Assembly: GCF_014534745.1 (NCBI RefSeq)
Contig: NZ_JACVVP010000034.1
Location: 1 to 64,000, forward strand
Length of the DNA: 64,000 nucleotides
DNA from: Flammeovirga sp. EKP202
GTDB taxonomy: Bacteria; Bacteroidota; Bacteroidia; Cytophagales; Flammeovirgaceae
Reading direction: 5' to 3'
This document shows positions 1-8,128 of the stretch, piece by piece. The notes under the pieces were generated by a model. That model was not told where the DNA came from, did no database searches, and was given only the letters and a program-made list of their open reading frames with translations. The position numbers and the translations under genes were made by a program. Positions within the stretch are counted from its first letter, which is position 1. Each line of letters starts with the position of its first letter.

Positions 1-810
1 GACCCGATAAGTGGGGATGAAGAAGAGGACGACAGTGATGAAGATGATTCCGATTCCGACAATGACGCTAGTTCAGATGAAGATCCAATAAGTGGGGATG
101 ATGAAGAAGACGATACGGATGAGGGTGACTCTGATTCCGACGATGACGCTACTTCTGACGAAGACCCAATAAGTGGTGATGATGAAGAAGACGATACTGA
201 TGAAGGTGATTCTGATTCCGACGATGACGCTAGTTCAGATGAAGACCCAATAAGCGGAGACGATGAAGAGGACGATATTGATGAAGGTGATTCTGATTCC
301 GATGATGACGCTAGTTCAGATGAAGACCCAATAAACGGCGGTGATGAAGAGGAGGATACTAATGAAGGCGACTCTGATCCCGACGATGACGCAACTTCTG
401 ATGAAGATCCAATAAGTGGCGACAATGAAGAGGACGATAGTGATGAGGGTGACTCTGATTCCGACGATGACGCTACTTCTGACGAAGACCCAATAAGTGG
501 TGATGATGAAGAGGACGATACCGATGAAGGTGATTCTGATTCTGACGATGATGTAACTTCCGATGAAGACCCAATAAGCGGAGGTGATGAAGAGGATGAT
601 ACCGATGAAGGTGATTCCGATTCTGACGATGATGCAACTTCCGATGAAGACCCAATAAACGGAGATGATGAAGAGGACGATACCGATGAAGGCGATTCCG
701 ATTCCGACGATGACACTACTTCTGATGAAGACCCGATAAGTGGGGATGATGAAGAGGACGATAACGATGAAGATGATGCGGATTCAGATCCAGATGGAGA
801 AAATCAATCT
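1..810 (+). repeat. Ten exact-length 81-base tandem repeats encoding acidic 27-residue units
   Basis: Unit starts (the Asp codon of D-P-I) fall at 1, 82, 163, 244, 325, 406, 487, 568, 649 and 730, with no length change in ten units. Units differ mainly at synonymous or Ser/Thr and Asp/Asn positions. The last unit degenerates into a linker leading to the fibronectin-like domain. The array continues past the left edge, so the true copy number is unknown. Confidence 0.95.
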
Positions 811-1365
811 GAACAAGACAGTGTAATAGTTCAAGCTCCATCTCAAATCAGTGCAACAATGGTTGATGATTATTTAAGAATATCATGGACGGATAATTCT
901 CAAAATGAAGAAGGTTTCCATATTTGCTATTTTGATTCATCTTCTAATAAAAAAGTACTGATAGGTACCACGAATGAAAATACAAATGTATTCAGAGATC
1001 GAAGACAGTTTGCTGAAGGAAAACATACTTATTACATCAGTGCTTTCACGGCAGTAAAATCAAGTGATGAAGTCAAGTTTGAATACACGCATGAGTCCAC
1101 TTCTATTTTGAGCACGTTTGTAGAACAATTGGACGTTAAAATTTACCCTAACCCAAGTAACGGTATCTTTGCGGTGGATTTAGATAATAATTGGTCACAT
1201 GGAGTAGAGGTAAACGTATTCAGTTCAAGTGGTAGAAAAGTATACCAAGGTTCATTCAATAGTAATCATATACAATTGAACATCTCCCACCTTTATTCTG
1301 GACAGTATATTGTTCAGTTTTCAGACGGAGAAAAGAGCATAAGAAAATCGATAATAAAGCGATAG
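1..1365 (+). CDS. T9SS-exported protein with acidic tandem repeats, 5' end outside window
   Basis: The frame is open from the window edge, so the N-terminus and signal peptide are missing; 454 residues are visible. Residues 1-270 are ten 27-residue units of almost pure Asp/Glu/Ser, each starting D-P-I-S/N-G and spaced exactly 81 bases. Next comes a fibronectin-III-like domain (about 278-372; SWTDNSQNEEGF is typical), then a type A T9SS sorting domain beginning at KIYPNPSNG near base 1138 and ending in a basic tail. Such domains direct export through the outer membrane and are then cleaved or attached to lipopolysaccharide. The acidic stretch may bind calcium or act as an extended stalk (inference). 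The catalytic or adhesive part, if any, lies upstream. An intrinsic terminator follows. The frame and the sorting domain are certain; the function is unknown. Confidence 0.9.
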   Translation, partial: DPISGDEEEDDSDEDDSDSDNDASSDEDPISGDDEEDDTDEGDSDSDDDATSDEDPISGDDEEDDTDEGDSDSDDDASSDEDPISGDDEEDDIDEGDSDSDDDASSDEDPINGGDEEEDTNEGDSDPDDDATSDEDPISGDNEEDDSDEGDSDSDDDATSDEDPISGDDEEDDTDEGDSDSDDDVTSDEDPISGGDEEDDTDEGDSDSDDDATSDEDPINGDDEEDDTDEGDSDSDDDTTSDEDPISGDDEEDDNDEDDADSDPDGENQSEQDSVIVQAPSQISATMVDDYLRISWTDNSQNEEGFHICYFDSSSNKKVLIGTTNENTNVFRDRRQFAEGKHTYYISAFTAVKSSDEVKFEYTHESTSILSTFVEQLDVKIYPNPSNGIFAVDLDNNWSHGVEVNVFSSSGRKVYQGSFNSNHIQLNISHLYSGQYIVQFSDGEKSIRKSIIKR

Positions 1366-1378
1366 TAAGTAGTGATTT

Positions 1379-1414
1379 GAGGGTCAGGTGCTAGTCACTT
1401 GATCCTCTTTTTTT
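1379..1414 (+). terminator. Intrinsic terminator of the repeat-protein gene
   Basis: A 12-base stem with two G-U pairs (1379-1390 with 1396-1407), a five-base loop and seven T follow the stop codon by 13 bases. Confidence 0.8.
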
Positions 1415-1425
1415 ATGATCGAATA

Positions 1426-2310
1426 TTAGATTTGATCAAGAATATGGTGGTAGTGCTCTTCCCAATTATGATTAACGACAGGAACTTTGACAACTGTAAC
1501 TTTGAATGATTGAAGTAGCTCTTCCTTTTCTTTTGATATTGAGCTGTCAGTATAAAAATAGATGTTATTTTTAATGAGTTTTTTTCTGCCATTATACATT
1601 GTTCGAGCTCTCTTGTTCAGTACCCACCAAAGGTCTGTTTCACTGTAATCCATGGATAATCCCACGATATGAATATCAGTAGTAAAAAATAATTCTATCC
1701 ATGAGTAGCCATCATATTTTTTTTCATTGACCTTTTTGAATAGCGATTGGACTCTAATTTTTTGTTTATGCTGAATGAACTCGTAAGTGCCTTTCAAATA
1801 ACCATCCAATTTGCCAATAGTACCACAGTAGTGATCTAAACCCAACATGATTGAAGTGGGCTTGTTAATCTCACCATGAATATTCCAGATCTTGGTTACT
1901 TCTTTATTATTTTTTAAAATAGAAGTATTCCTTCTGATGTTGTAAGCTTCTTCAGTACTATTATTTTTGATTTCAAAAGTATCATCCAAGCACTTTATAA
2001 AAGCATAATCATAATTGGTAGTCATGTAGTTTTTACATCCTAATTCAAATAGTTTTTTGTAAAAAGGATTGGTAGGGATTTCTCTAAAATTGACGGCAAT
2101 TTTATCCTTAATATTTTTTTCTGCTAAATGAGCACTTTTTAAGTCTACTTTGTCTTTTTCTAAAACAATTCTTTCAAAAATCAACGTGTTGGGTAAATTT
2201 CCATTTTCAAAAATTCGAGCTTCTTTCAGTTCTTCCAAAAGACTATTCCAGTTTAGAGCATTTTGAGAAAGAAGATTGATGCCGTTTCCGAATAAAATTG
2301 TTTTTTCCAT
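1426..2310 (-). CDS. SIR2-like family protein, probable NAD-binding or NADase
   Basis: A 294-residue protein with a Rossmann-type start, ILFGNGINLLS (GNGIN at residues 8-12), then MTTNYD at 96-101, WNIHGEI with the candidate catalytic His near 145, and HIVGLSMDYSETD near 214-226. This motif order is that of the SIR2_2 group (as in ThsA or DSR proteins), whose characterised members cleave NAD+ in antiphage abortive infection; the TTNYD Asn and the His match the catalytic pair of that group. No second effector or sensor domain is fused. The frame opens further upstream at a TTG (2367), but I chose the ATG at 2310 because the core begins immediately after it and a TAACTTTG -7 box overlaps the TTG. 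It is divergent from the ThiF-like gene and AT-rich. The family is fairly sure; defence as its role is inference. Confidence 0.85.
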   Translation of the reverse strand: MEKTILFGNGINLLSQNALNWNSLLEELKEARIFENGNLPNTLIFERIVLEKDKVDLKSAHLAEKNIKDKIAVNFREIPTNPFYKKLFELGCKNYMTTNYDYAFIKCLDDTFEIKNNSTEEAYNIRRNTSILKNNKEVTKIWNIHGEINKPTSIMLGLDHYCGTIGKLDGYLKGTYEFIQHKQKIRVQSLFKKVNEKKYDGYSWIELFFTTDIHIVGLSMDYSETDLWWVLNKRARTMYNGRKKLIKNNIYFYTDSSISKEKEELLQSFKVTVVKVPVVNHNWEEHYHHILDQI

Positions 2311-2364
2311 GAAATTGAATTTGTTGTCGCTTCGTCTACTTTTAGTTGAAATAACTTCTAGACT

Positions 2365-2372
2365 CAAAGTTA
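2365..2372 (-). promoter_or_regulatory. Bacteroidota -7 box for the SIR2-like gene
   Basis: On the minus strand this reads TAACTTTG, a perfect match to the TAnnTTTG -7 consensus, about 55 bases before the ATG at 2310. I see no convincing -33 TTTG at the usual spacing. Confidence 0.45.
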
Positions 2373-2548
2373 AGTACTAGTGTAGATATAAATGGATTTT
2401 CTCTTTCCTTTTTTCGATCATTCTTTACGTTTAGTTAGAGATTGAATTTCGAAGAATGGATTTTAGGCTACCATCTCTATTTTTAGTAGTGTCTCTGTTC
2501 TAGGAAATTTGCTTAAATTATGAAGAAATTGACAAGCTGTTTGGTGAT

Positions 2549-3340
2549 ATGCAGTTACAGGCTTTTAATAACAACCTCTTCAATACTATTATGATGAACT
2601 TTAACAGAAACCATTTTTTTATTCCAAAGGAACTTCAACAAAAACTACTCAACACTACCGTTTTACTTTGTGGTGTAGGAATGGGTAGTGTCATTGCAGA
2701 AAACTTGGTGAGAACAGGTATAGGAAATATAATTATAGCAGATGGAGATACTATTGAAAATAGTAACCTAAACCGACAAAATTTCACGTTAGCTGAAGTA
2801 GGGGAGATGAAAGTTACTGCTTTAGAAGGGAGGTTGAAATCTATTAATCCCACTATTCATCTTGAGGTTATCTCTACTTTTTTGGATGAAAAAATGCTTG
2901 ATGAATGGATACCGAATGCTGATTTTGTGATTAATTCTATTGATTTTGATTCTCCCGTCTTTTTGGCTTGCCATCAAATCGCCAAGAAGCATGAAAAAAT
3001 TGAGTTGTTTCCAATTAACTTGGGATTTGGAGGTGGACTAATAGTTAACAATAAAAATACACCGGAATGGGGATCATTTTACAAAACAGAAAACGCTTTA
3101 GCTTTAAAAGGGTTGTTATTAAATCACATTTGCCAAAGTACTGAGCTAAGTAATTTTTCAATACAAAAGTTTGAAGAATACAAAACAGCTCCACCAGAAC
3201 ATGACCCTCAATTACATAATGCATCCATTGTTTGCTCTTCTTTGGTATTATCTTCTATCATTTCTCTTTTAAAAGGGGAAAAAGTAAAAGTTTTCCCAGA
3301 GACCATTGTCTTTGATCCTTTACTACTTATAGGCAATTAA
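2549..3340 (+). CDS. ThiF/MoeB/E1-like adenylyltransferase
   Basis: A 263-residue single-domain E1-like protein. It carries the nucleotide loop CGVGMGS (residues 41-47), ADGD (64-67) for the ribose-binding Asp, SNLNRQ (72-77) with the Arg finger, GEMK (85-88) with the phosphate-contacting Lys, and SIDFD (130-134) with the Mg-binding Asp, so the adenylation site looks intact. The paired CxxC zinc motifs of MoeB/ThiF are absent, and there is no obvious conserved transfer Cys. The family activates C-terminal carboxylates of ubiquitin-like proteins, peptides or t6A; no partner of those kinds is seen nearby. ATGs at 2591 and 2594 (MNFNRN) are equally plausible starts and would remove a 14-15 residue tail lacking family similarity. 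It is divergent from the SIR2-like gene with a ~240-base spacer. The substrate is unknown. Confidence 0.85.
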   Translation: MQLQAFNNNLFNTIMMNFNRNHFFIPKELQQKLLNTTVLLCGVGMGSVIAENLVRTGIGNIIIADGDTIENSNLNRQNFTLAEVGEMKVTALEGRLKSINPTIHLEVISTFLDEKMLDEWIPNADFVINSIDFDSPVFLACHQIAKKHEKIELFPINLGFGGGLIVNNKNTPEWGSFYKTENALALKGLLLNHICQSTELSNFSIQKFEEYKTAPPEHDPQLHNASIVCSSLVLSSIISLLKGEKVKVFPETIVFDPLLLIGN

Positions 3341-3349
3341 GAGAAGAAA

Positions 3350-4273
3350 TTATTCGAATTTACCATGGCACTTTTTATATTTTTTGCCACTCCCACATGG
3401 GCAGGGATCATTACGTCCAATTTCTTTTTCTTCCACCAAATTATTCAAATAGTTTCGTTCCTGTTCTGCCATATCTTGATTGAATATCTTTTCCAATGCA
3501 TTATAAAGTTCAGGATGTTTCTTTTCTAAAAGTTGTGGTCTTTCGAAAAAATATTCTGATGTTACAGTGATAAACTCTTGTACTTTTGTAGCTCCATATT
3601 CATCAATACTCGATTCCTTATTAATGATCTTTTCGGTTTCCTCTTGCATCAGCTTCATCCAAGGAATCGTATAACTTTTTTGAAGTAAAACTTCAGGAAT
3701 GCCATCTGTTTTACCGTCAGCCATATCGATCAGGTGAACAAATTCGTGAATACCCACATTCTTTTTATCATTATCATTTCGGAATCCTTCTCTTAAAGCA
3801 CCTTTGGATAACAACATCTTATTTTTCAATTTACCTTCACCGACCATACCCAAAACATGACCATCAGTAAACTGTTGTCCAAATTCGGTGTCATTGAGAT
3901 CGGACTCCAAAATAATGACTTCGTTGAGATTGGGGTACTCCCAATTGGGATAACCAAAAATTGGAATAATAGCACTACTCGCAACTAATAACCGATCAAG
4001 ATCTTCAATTTCGGTAGCTATAGGAGTAATAGTGATGGTGTCGAGAAACCTTAAAATTCTTTGTTCAAATTCTTCTTTTTTTGAATCAGGGATTTCATTG
4101 TAGAAAGTAACACTCTCCCTTAAAATAGCCTTCCATTCATCACGGAAGGGTCTTTTTTTGAGGCGAAGTTTTTGGCTATTTTCTTTCTTTTTAGCATTCG
4201 AAATCAAAAGGTAAATAAGGACGCCGATGATACTGAAGCTTAGTAATGTTAGTATAATAGTTGTTGAACTCAT
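3350..4273 (-). CDS. mtfA: MtfA-like zinc peptidase (M90) with SEC-C tail
   Basis: A 307-residue protein: one N-terminal membrane segment (about 5-24), then an MtfA-type domain with the zinc motif HEFVH (176-180) followed by DMADGK, and a C-terminal SEC-C motif, [18 protein letters not shown] (about 287-304), which binds zinc. E. coli MtfA is a cytosolic aminopeptidase that binds the glucose repressor Mlc; here the anchor and the SEC-C tail are extra, so the target may differ. The C-terminal stop is ten bases from the convergent ThiF-like gene, with no clear terminator between them. The family assignment is strong and the physiological substrate unknown. Confidence 0.88.
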   Translation of the reverse strand: MSSTTIILTLLSFSIIGVLIYLLISNAKKKENSQKLRLKKRPFRDEWKAILRESVTFYNEIPDSKKEEFEQRILRFLDTITITPIATEIEDLDRLLVASSAIIPIFGYPNWEYPNLNEVIILESDLNDTEFGQQFTDGHVLGMVGEGKLKNKMLLSKGALREGFRNDNDKKNVGIHEFVHLIDMADGKTDGIPEVLLQKSYTIPWMKLMQEETEKIINKESSIDEYGATKVQEFITVTSEYFFERPQLLEKKHPELYNALEKIFNQDMAEQERNYLNNLVEEKEIGRNDPCPCGSGKKYKKCHGKFE

Positions 4274-4300
4274 AAGTGATAAAAATAAGCTCTATTATTT

Positions 4301-4308
4301 TAGCTTTG
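4301..4308 (+). promoter_or_regulatory. Possible -7 box upstream of the Spy-like gene
   Basis: TAGCTTTG matches TAnnTTTG exactly, but it lies about 200 bases before the start at 4510 and I see no -33 TTTG, so this is a weak call. Confidence 0.25.
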
Positions 4309-4509
4309 AAAAGTAGCTTTATTTTAGGTTAAAAACAAAAGGAGCTGAAAATGTCAAAATAGTACAAAAAAGTATCGTTCGTTGAAAAAAAGATACTGTT
4401 GGTTTAAAAAGTAATTGTTGATGAGTACTTTTTATCAATATCCCCTTTCTATTAGTATAAGCAAATGGATGCTTAAGATAATTCAAACAAAATTTCAACG
4501 TATTAAAAA

Positions 4510-4935
4510 ATGAATTTAAAATTACCATTATCGATTATTTTAATGTTTCTTCTTTCTCAAGTATATGCTCAGGAAGAGCCACAAAGACAAAAATTGACAG
4601 CGGAAGAAAGGGCCGTAGAAATACTAGGAAAGCTAGAAGAGAAAATAGAATTGGATGATCAGCAAAGAAAAAGCGTTTATGATATTCATGTCGATTTTTT
4701 CAACGATGTCCATGAAGTCATGAAACAAAAAGATCGTGAAAAAATGGAAGGGCTGGTGGAAGCTCGAAATAAAAAAGTACAAGAAGTTTTAGAGAAGAAA
4801 CAATACCGAAAATACCTTACTGTTATGCAGGAAAATAGACATCAAAGACAAGGAGGTCCTGGCGGAAGAGGCGGACAAGGTGGAATGAGAGGTGGAGGAA
4901 GAGGAGGCATGATGGGCGGTGGCCCAGGAATGTAA
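4510..4935 (+). CDS. Small exported Spy/LTXXQ-like protein with Gly-rich tail
   Basis: 141 residues: a signal peptide (1-20, cleavage likely after SQVYA), then a mostly helical region rich in Glu, Lys and Arg (25-110) with the spacing seen in Spy/CpxP/LTXXQ periplasmic proteins, and a tail from about 112 that is nearly all Gly, Arg and Met. Spy-like proteins are small periplasmic chaperones or metal/stress sensors; Bacteroidota relatives often sit near extracytoplasmic-stress genes. The Gly/Met tail is probably disordered. It is divergent from the MtfA-like gene (236 bases apart). Assignment to the Spy fold is by composition and layout only. Confidence 0.75.
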   Translation: MNLKLPLSIILMFLLSQVYAQEEPQRQKLTAEERAVEILGKLEEKIELDDQQRKSVYDIHVDFFNDVHEVMKQKDREKMEGLVEARNKKVQEVLEKKQYRKYLTVMQENRHQRQGGPGGRGGQGGMRGGGRGGMMGGGPGM

Positions 4936-4976
4936 TTTATAGTCAGAAATCAAACCCCATTTATCAAAGCAGTAAT

Positions 4977-5401
4977 TACATTGTAAACTAAGTTTTCGTT
5001 GATTAATGTAGTTGCTTTTATGAAGGATAAATGGTAGCGTATTGTGGTTCGCGAGGACGTTGCAATGCAATTTTTCTACAGAACTGTATTTTTGAAGATT
5101 ATTATAAAACCTTTGTCTTTTGACATGTAATCAGACCATCATTTAGTAGTATCTTCCTCGGCCTTGAAGGGAAAAGCGTTAAGAATTTCATGGAGTGAGC
5201 CGTTAAAAATGATTTTCTTATTCGAGCTTTAGCGAGTTTAAAATCATTTAGGCGAGTGAAATAGAAGTTAGCTTTTGATTTCTAAGCCTTGATTTTTTTG
5301 TTTCAAGACAAAAATGAAGAAGAAGGAAGTTTGAAAGTAGGCCCTATAAAATCTAGTAGAAATACAGACTGACAGTTAACGGTAATTTAGTTTACAATGT
5401 A
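4977..5401. repeat. Intergenic element copy 1 (425 bases), inverted terminal repeats, MITE-like
   Basis: It begins TACATTGTAAACTAA and ends with the complement, TTAGTTTACAATGTA; about 24 bases at each end pair with a few mismatches. Inside are a conserved near-palindrome GTTGCAATGCAA (about 5060) and a hairpin in which AAATGATTTT (about 5207-5216) pairs with AAAATCATTT (about 5241-5250). Copy 2 at 6567-6996 matches along its whole length. No protein of plausible composition is encoded. It resembles a non-autonomous transposable element or a structured intergenic repeat; I could not identify a clear target-site duplication. Confidence 0.75.
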
Positions 5402-5508
5402 GTAGTGATAAGTACTAAAGTAAAAGAAGTAGCGTGATTGTGTGACTTGCTTTATTCTAGTACTAAATAGAAGTATTTGAGCTTAAAAATTTAATCTGAT
5501 TGAATAGT

Positions 5509-5538
5509 AAACCCACTTCTCCGATGAAAAGTGGGTTT
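5509..5538 (-). terminator. Hairpin terminator at the 3' end of the pirin gene
   Basis: AAACCCACTT (5509-5518) pairs perfectly with AAGTGGGTTT (5529-5538). It lies 12 bases after the minus-strand stop. The T tracts on both sides are short or interrupted, so direction is uncertain. Confidence 0.6.
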
Positions 5539-5549
5539 CTTTTATTGAA

Positions 5550-6428
5550 TTAAACAGTCATCGGCACTTCCATCAATAATAATTTGGTGCCTTTTTCCGC
5601 TTTAATGTTCAATTGATCCGTATTCCAAACACCAAAACCATCGCGTTTTTCAAGTTCTTGACCATCAACAGTAACATTGCCTTCTAGTACAAAAAGGTAA
5701 GCGCCGCTATCAGTGGAATTGAATGCATAAGATAGATCAGTGTCTTGATCAAAATCGCCTAAACTAAACCAAGCATCTTGATGAATCCATACTCCAGCAT
5801 CCTCTTTATTGGGCGAAAGTACTTGATTCAGTTGATTTGGTTTTGAGATATCACCGATAGAGATTTGATCGTAACGTGGTGCTACAGACTTTTCATTAGG
5901 GAATACCCATATCTGTAAGAACTCTACATTTCTATCTTTATTTTTATTGTATTCACTATGATAGATTCCTGTTCCGGCACTCATCACTTGTATATCTCCT
6001 TGCTTAATTACAGCTTTATTTCCCATACTATCTTGATGTTCCAAATCACCAGAAAGCGGGATAGAGATTATTTCCATATTGTCATGAGGGTGAGTTCCAA
6101 AACCTTTACCTTCAGCAACAGTATCATCATTCAAAACTCTCAAAGCACCAAAATGTACTCTTTCAGGGTTATAATAATTTGCAAAACTAAAAGTATGGTG
6201 AGAGTTTAACCATCCGTGATTGGCGTGTCCTCTTGTATCGGATTTATGTAATACAGTATTCATAGTTTTATTTTCTTCGTTTGGTAAATGATTAAATCCA
6301 ACTTGTTCCATCAATTTGTCATAATCAGAGTTTTTAAGTCTCACATTAGATGCTTTGACCATTGAAGGAATAACAGTGCTCGCAGCAGCAGCTTTTAAAG
6401 AAGTGGAAATAAACTTTTTTCTGTCCAT
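5550..6428 (-). CDS. Pirin family cupin with N-terminal export-type leader
   Basis: 292 residues. From Met56 on it is a standard pirin/YhhW: tandem cupin, with metal ligands matching the human pirin pattern, His113 and His115 in THPHDNMEI and His157 and Glu159 in YHSEYN. Pirins bind iron; YhhW-type members oxidise quercetin in vitro. The first 55 residues are additional: DRKKFISTSLKAAAAS resembles the leader of Bacteroidota exported oxidoreductases (a Tat-like pattern with RKK instead of RR), followed by a linker. An internal ATG at 6263 would give the usual ~237-residue cytosolic form. The AraC gene 3' of it in map order may regulate it (inference). A repeat element lies just upstream. The family is certain; export is a hypothesis. 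Confidence 0.9.
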   Translation of the reverse strand: MDRKKFISTSLKAAAASTVIPSMVKASNVRLKNSDYDKLMEQVGFNHLPNEENKTMNTVLHKSDTRGHANHGWLNSHHTFSFANYYNPERVHFGALRVLNDDTVAEGKGFGTHPHDNMEIISIPLSGDLEHQDSMGNKAVIKQGDIQVMSAGTGIYHSEYNKNKDRNVEFLQIWVFPNEKSVAPRYDQISIGDISKPNQLNQVLSPNKEDAGVWIHQDAWFSLGDFDQDTDLSYAFNSTDSGAYLFVLEGNVTVDGQELEKRDGFGVWNTDQLNIKAEKGTKLLLMEVPMTV

Positions 6429-6566
6429 GACTTTTTTTGATTTTGATGTATTACAAAGGACGGAAGAATAGCAAAGGCAGGGAATATGAGAAAAAGTGAA
6501 AAACTTATGAAAATCCGAGATTGAGTAAAATGATAAAAGTTTTGGGACTAGTGATATGGTATTTAT

Positions 6567-6996
6567 TACATTGTAAACTAAATTTTCGTTAATTTATATA
6601 AGATTCTAGTACGAATAGTAAATAGTTATGTATGGTGGTTCGGCGGACGTTGCAATGCAACATCCCTACAACGCTGCATTTTAGTAGATGACTGCGAAAC
6701 ATTCCCAACAGTGGAACTCCAATCTTATTAGTTTGGTAGTATTTTCCCGGCATTGAAGGGAAAAGCGTTAAGAATTTCATGTATTGAGCCGTTAAAAATG
6801 ATTTTCTTGTTTGAGCAGAGCGAGTTAAAAATCATTTAGGCGAAAGGAATGAAAGTTAGCTTTTGACTTCACAGCCTAGATTTTTTGCTTCGTTTTTCAT
6901 CAATGGAAAAATGAAGAAGAAAGAAGGTTGAAAGTAGCTCATTAAAGCTTATTGAAATGTCATTTGAAAGTTGACGATACTTTCGTTTACAATTTA
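6567..6996. repeat. Intergenic element copy 2 (430 bases), same family as 4977-5401
   Basis: It starts TACATTGTAAACTAAATTTT and ends GTTTACAATTTA, an imperfect inverted repeat of its start. It shares long identical blocks with copy 1, for example GAAGGGAAAAGCGTTAAG (about 6755) and GCCGTTAAAAATGATTTTC (about 6789), in the same order and orientation. The internal hairpin is retained although its loop differs, suggesting that secondary structure is conserved. It lies between the pirin and AraC genes. Confidence 0.75.
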
Positions 6997-7030
6997 TTAG
7001 GTACTATGATAAAAATAATGAGATGTTTCT

Positions 7031-7080
7031 TGCACCATAGTTAAAACTATGAGTAGGAGGTAAATCAACCTCATGGTGCA
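7031..7080. other. Nested 50-base hairpin downstream of the AraC gene
   Basis: Outer arms TGCACCAT and ATGGTGCA (7031-7038, 7073-7080) pair perfectly. Within are CATAGTT/AACTATG and GAGG/CCTC stems, the first competing with the outer stem. There is no T tract on either side, so it is not a standard terminator; RNA structure or an operator are both possible. Confidence 0.5.
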
Positions 7081-7106
7081 CGGCAAAATGTATTTTTTCC
7101 AGATAC

Positions 7107-7964
7107 CTAACCCATCTTTCTAAACTGCGAAGGAGAAACACCCACACACTTCTTAAAGAAAGCACTAAAATTTGCTGGTTCTGAAAAACCTAATTCATGT
7201 CCTATTTCTTTATTACTAAGCGAACTGAAATAGATCATTCTTTTAGCCGCAATGATAATTCTACTTTGAATATGTTCTTTGGCAGACTTTCCACTGTTTT
7301 GCTTTACTACTTTATTAAGGTGATCAGGGCTGATATGTAAAAGCTCAGCGTAGAAGTTGGTATGATGATCTGTTTTATAATGCTGATTGATTAATTGCTT
7401 GAATTTTCTGAAAATAGTATTTACCGTATTAATATCCTCTTGAGGAAGAGAACAAACATTATTACATAGAATTAGGACGAGTTTGAGCAGTGCTCCTATT
7501 GCTTCTTGTTTATAGGACATTTCAGAATGAAAAATAGTGTACATTTCACTTAAGTATTTCTGAATTGTTATAAAATCACTCTCGTTAGGTTCTAATGGAG
7601 GAGTTTCACTAAAATCATTGAAAAGGTTGAGGTCTTCTATAAATGTAAGGGGAATATTATTGAGTAGTAAAAAGTCGTATGAAAAGACGATAGCAAAACC
7701 AAAAGACTTCTCCTCTTCAATAATTTGATGAACTTGTCCGGGGGAGATAAAATAGATTTGCTGTCCTGATAAGGGGTAGGACCTAAAGTCAACTTTATGT
7801 TCTCCTTTTGCTTTTTCTGTAAAAACTAATGTGAAATAGTCATGGCGGTGTGGATCGTCTTTTTTCCCTTTTCGCTTATCATATATTTCTTCCATTTTTG
7901 AAATGCCAAAACTCAGCTTTTTATCCCTTTTATTGACGTTTTTATATGTTTTTACAGATTCCAT
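7107..7964 (-). CDS. AraC family transcriptional regulator (cupin sensor domain)
   Basis: 285 residues: an N-terminal cupin-type sensor region (about 35-110, starting DPHRHDYFTLVF, with FISPGQVHQI), a middle helical part, and a C-terminal double helix-turn-helix (about 185-285) with the AraC signature KEIGHELGFSEPANFSAFFK and SPSQFRK. This layout is typical of Bacteroidota AraC activators that respond to small molecules. It shares layout with the second AraC protein at 61455. It is divergent from the Crp/Fnr gene (165 bases) and lies upstream of, and on the same strand as, the pirin gene, from which it is separated by a repeat element. The ligand is unknown. Confidence 0.92.
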   Translation of the reverse strand: MESVKTYKNVNKRDKKLSFGISKMEEIYDKRKGKKDDPHRHDYFTLVFTEKAKGEHKVDFRSYPLSGQQIYFISPGQVHQIIEEEKSFGFAIVFSYDFLLLNNIPLTFIEDLNLFNDFSETPPLEPNESDFITIQKYLSEMYTIFHSEMSYKQEAIGALLKLVLILCNNVCSLPQEDINTVNTIFRKFKQLINQHYKTDHHTNFYAELLHISPDHLNKVVKQNSGKSAKEHIQSRIIIAAKRMIYFSSLSNKEIGHELGFSEPANFSAFFKKCVGVSPSQFRKMG

Positions 7965-8128
7965 TAGCGCTAAACTTTTACCTTTAACTGAAGTTATGAT
8001 ATTAATGTTTATAAAAAAACATTCGAGATCTATTGGTAGAGAGATTGACCTTTTTGTATATTGGAATTTACTTTTTACAATAAAATTACGTAGATTTACT
8101 TAAACTTAAACGGAAAAACTACTCACAA

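Larger units (their letters stand above)
4936..5549. other. Non-coding spacer holding repeat copy 1
   Basis: The spacer between the Spy-like gene and the pirin gene contains the 425-base element and, at its right end, a hairpin terminator. The ~105 bases between element and terminator show nothing I recognise. Confidence 0.6.

Noticed and set aside
473-655. 60-residue minus-strand frame rich in His, Leu and Arg
   Set aside because: It is the antisense reading of the acidic repeats; periodic codons give a stop-free opposite frame.
1-810. Possible CRISPR array
   Set aside because: The repeats are adjacent without unique spacers and stay in one protein reading frame.
2311-2367. N-terminal extension of the SIR2-like protein from a TTG
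   Set aside because: The core family starts right after the ATG at 2310, and a perfect -7 box overlaps the TTG.
4789-5070. 93-residue minus-strand frame
   Set aside because: It crosses the end of the Spy-like gene and the terminus of the intergenic element, with no similarity to any family; the corresponding frame in the second element copy is not maintained at the same positions.
5040-5070. tRNA-like T-loop (GGTTCG) in the intergenic repeat
   Set aside because: No acceptor or anticodon stem can be formed around it; the same bases recur in the second repeat copy as part of the element.
6589-6780. 63-residue minus-strand frame inside the second repeat copy
   Set aside because: The first copy keeps only the start of this frame in another context; I interpret it as chance coding within a structured repeat.
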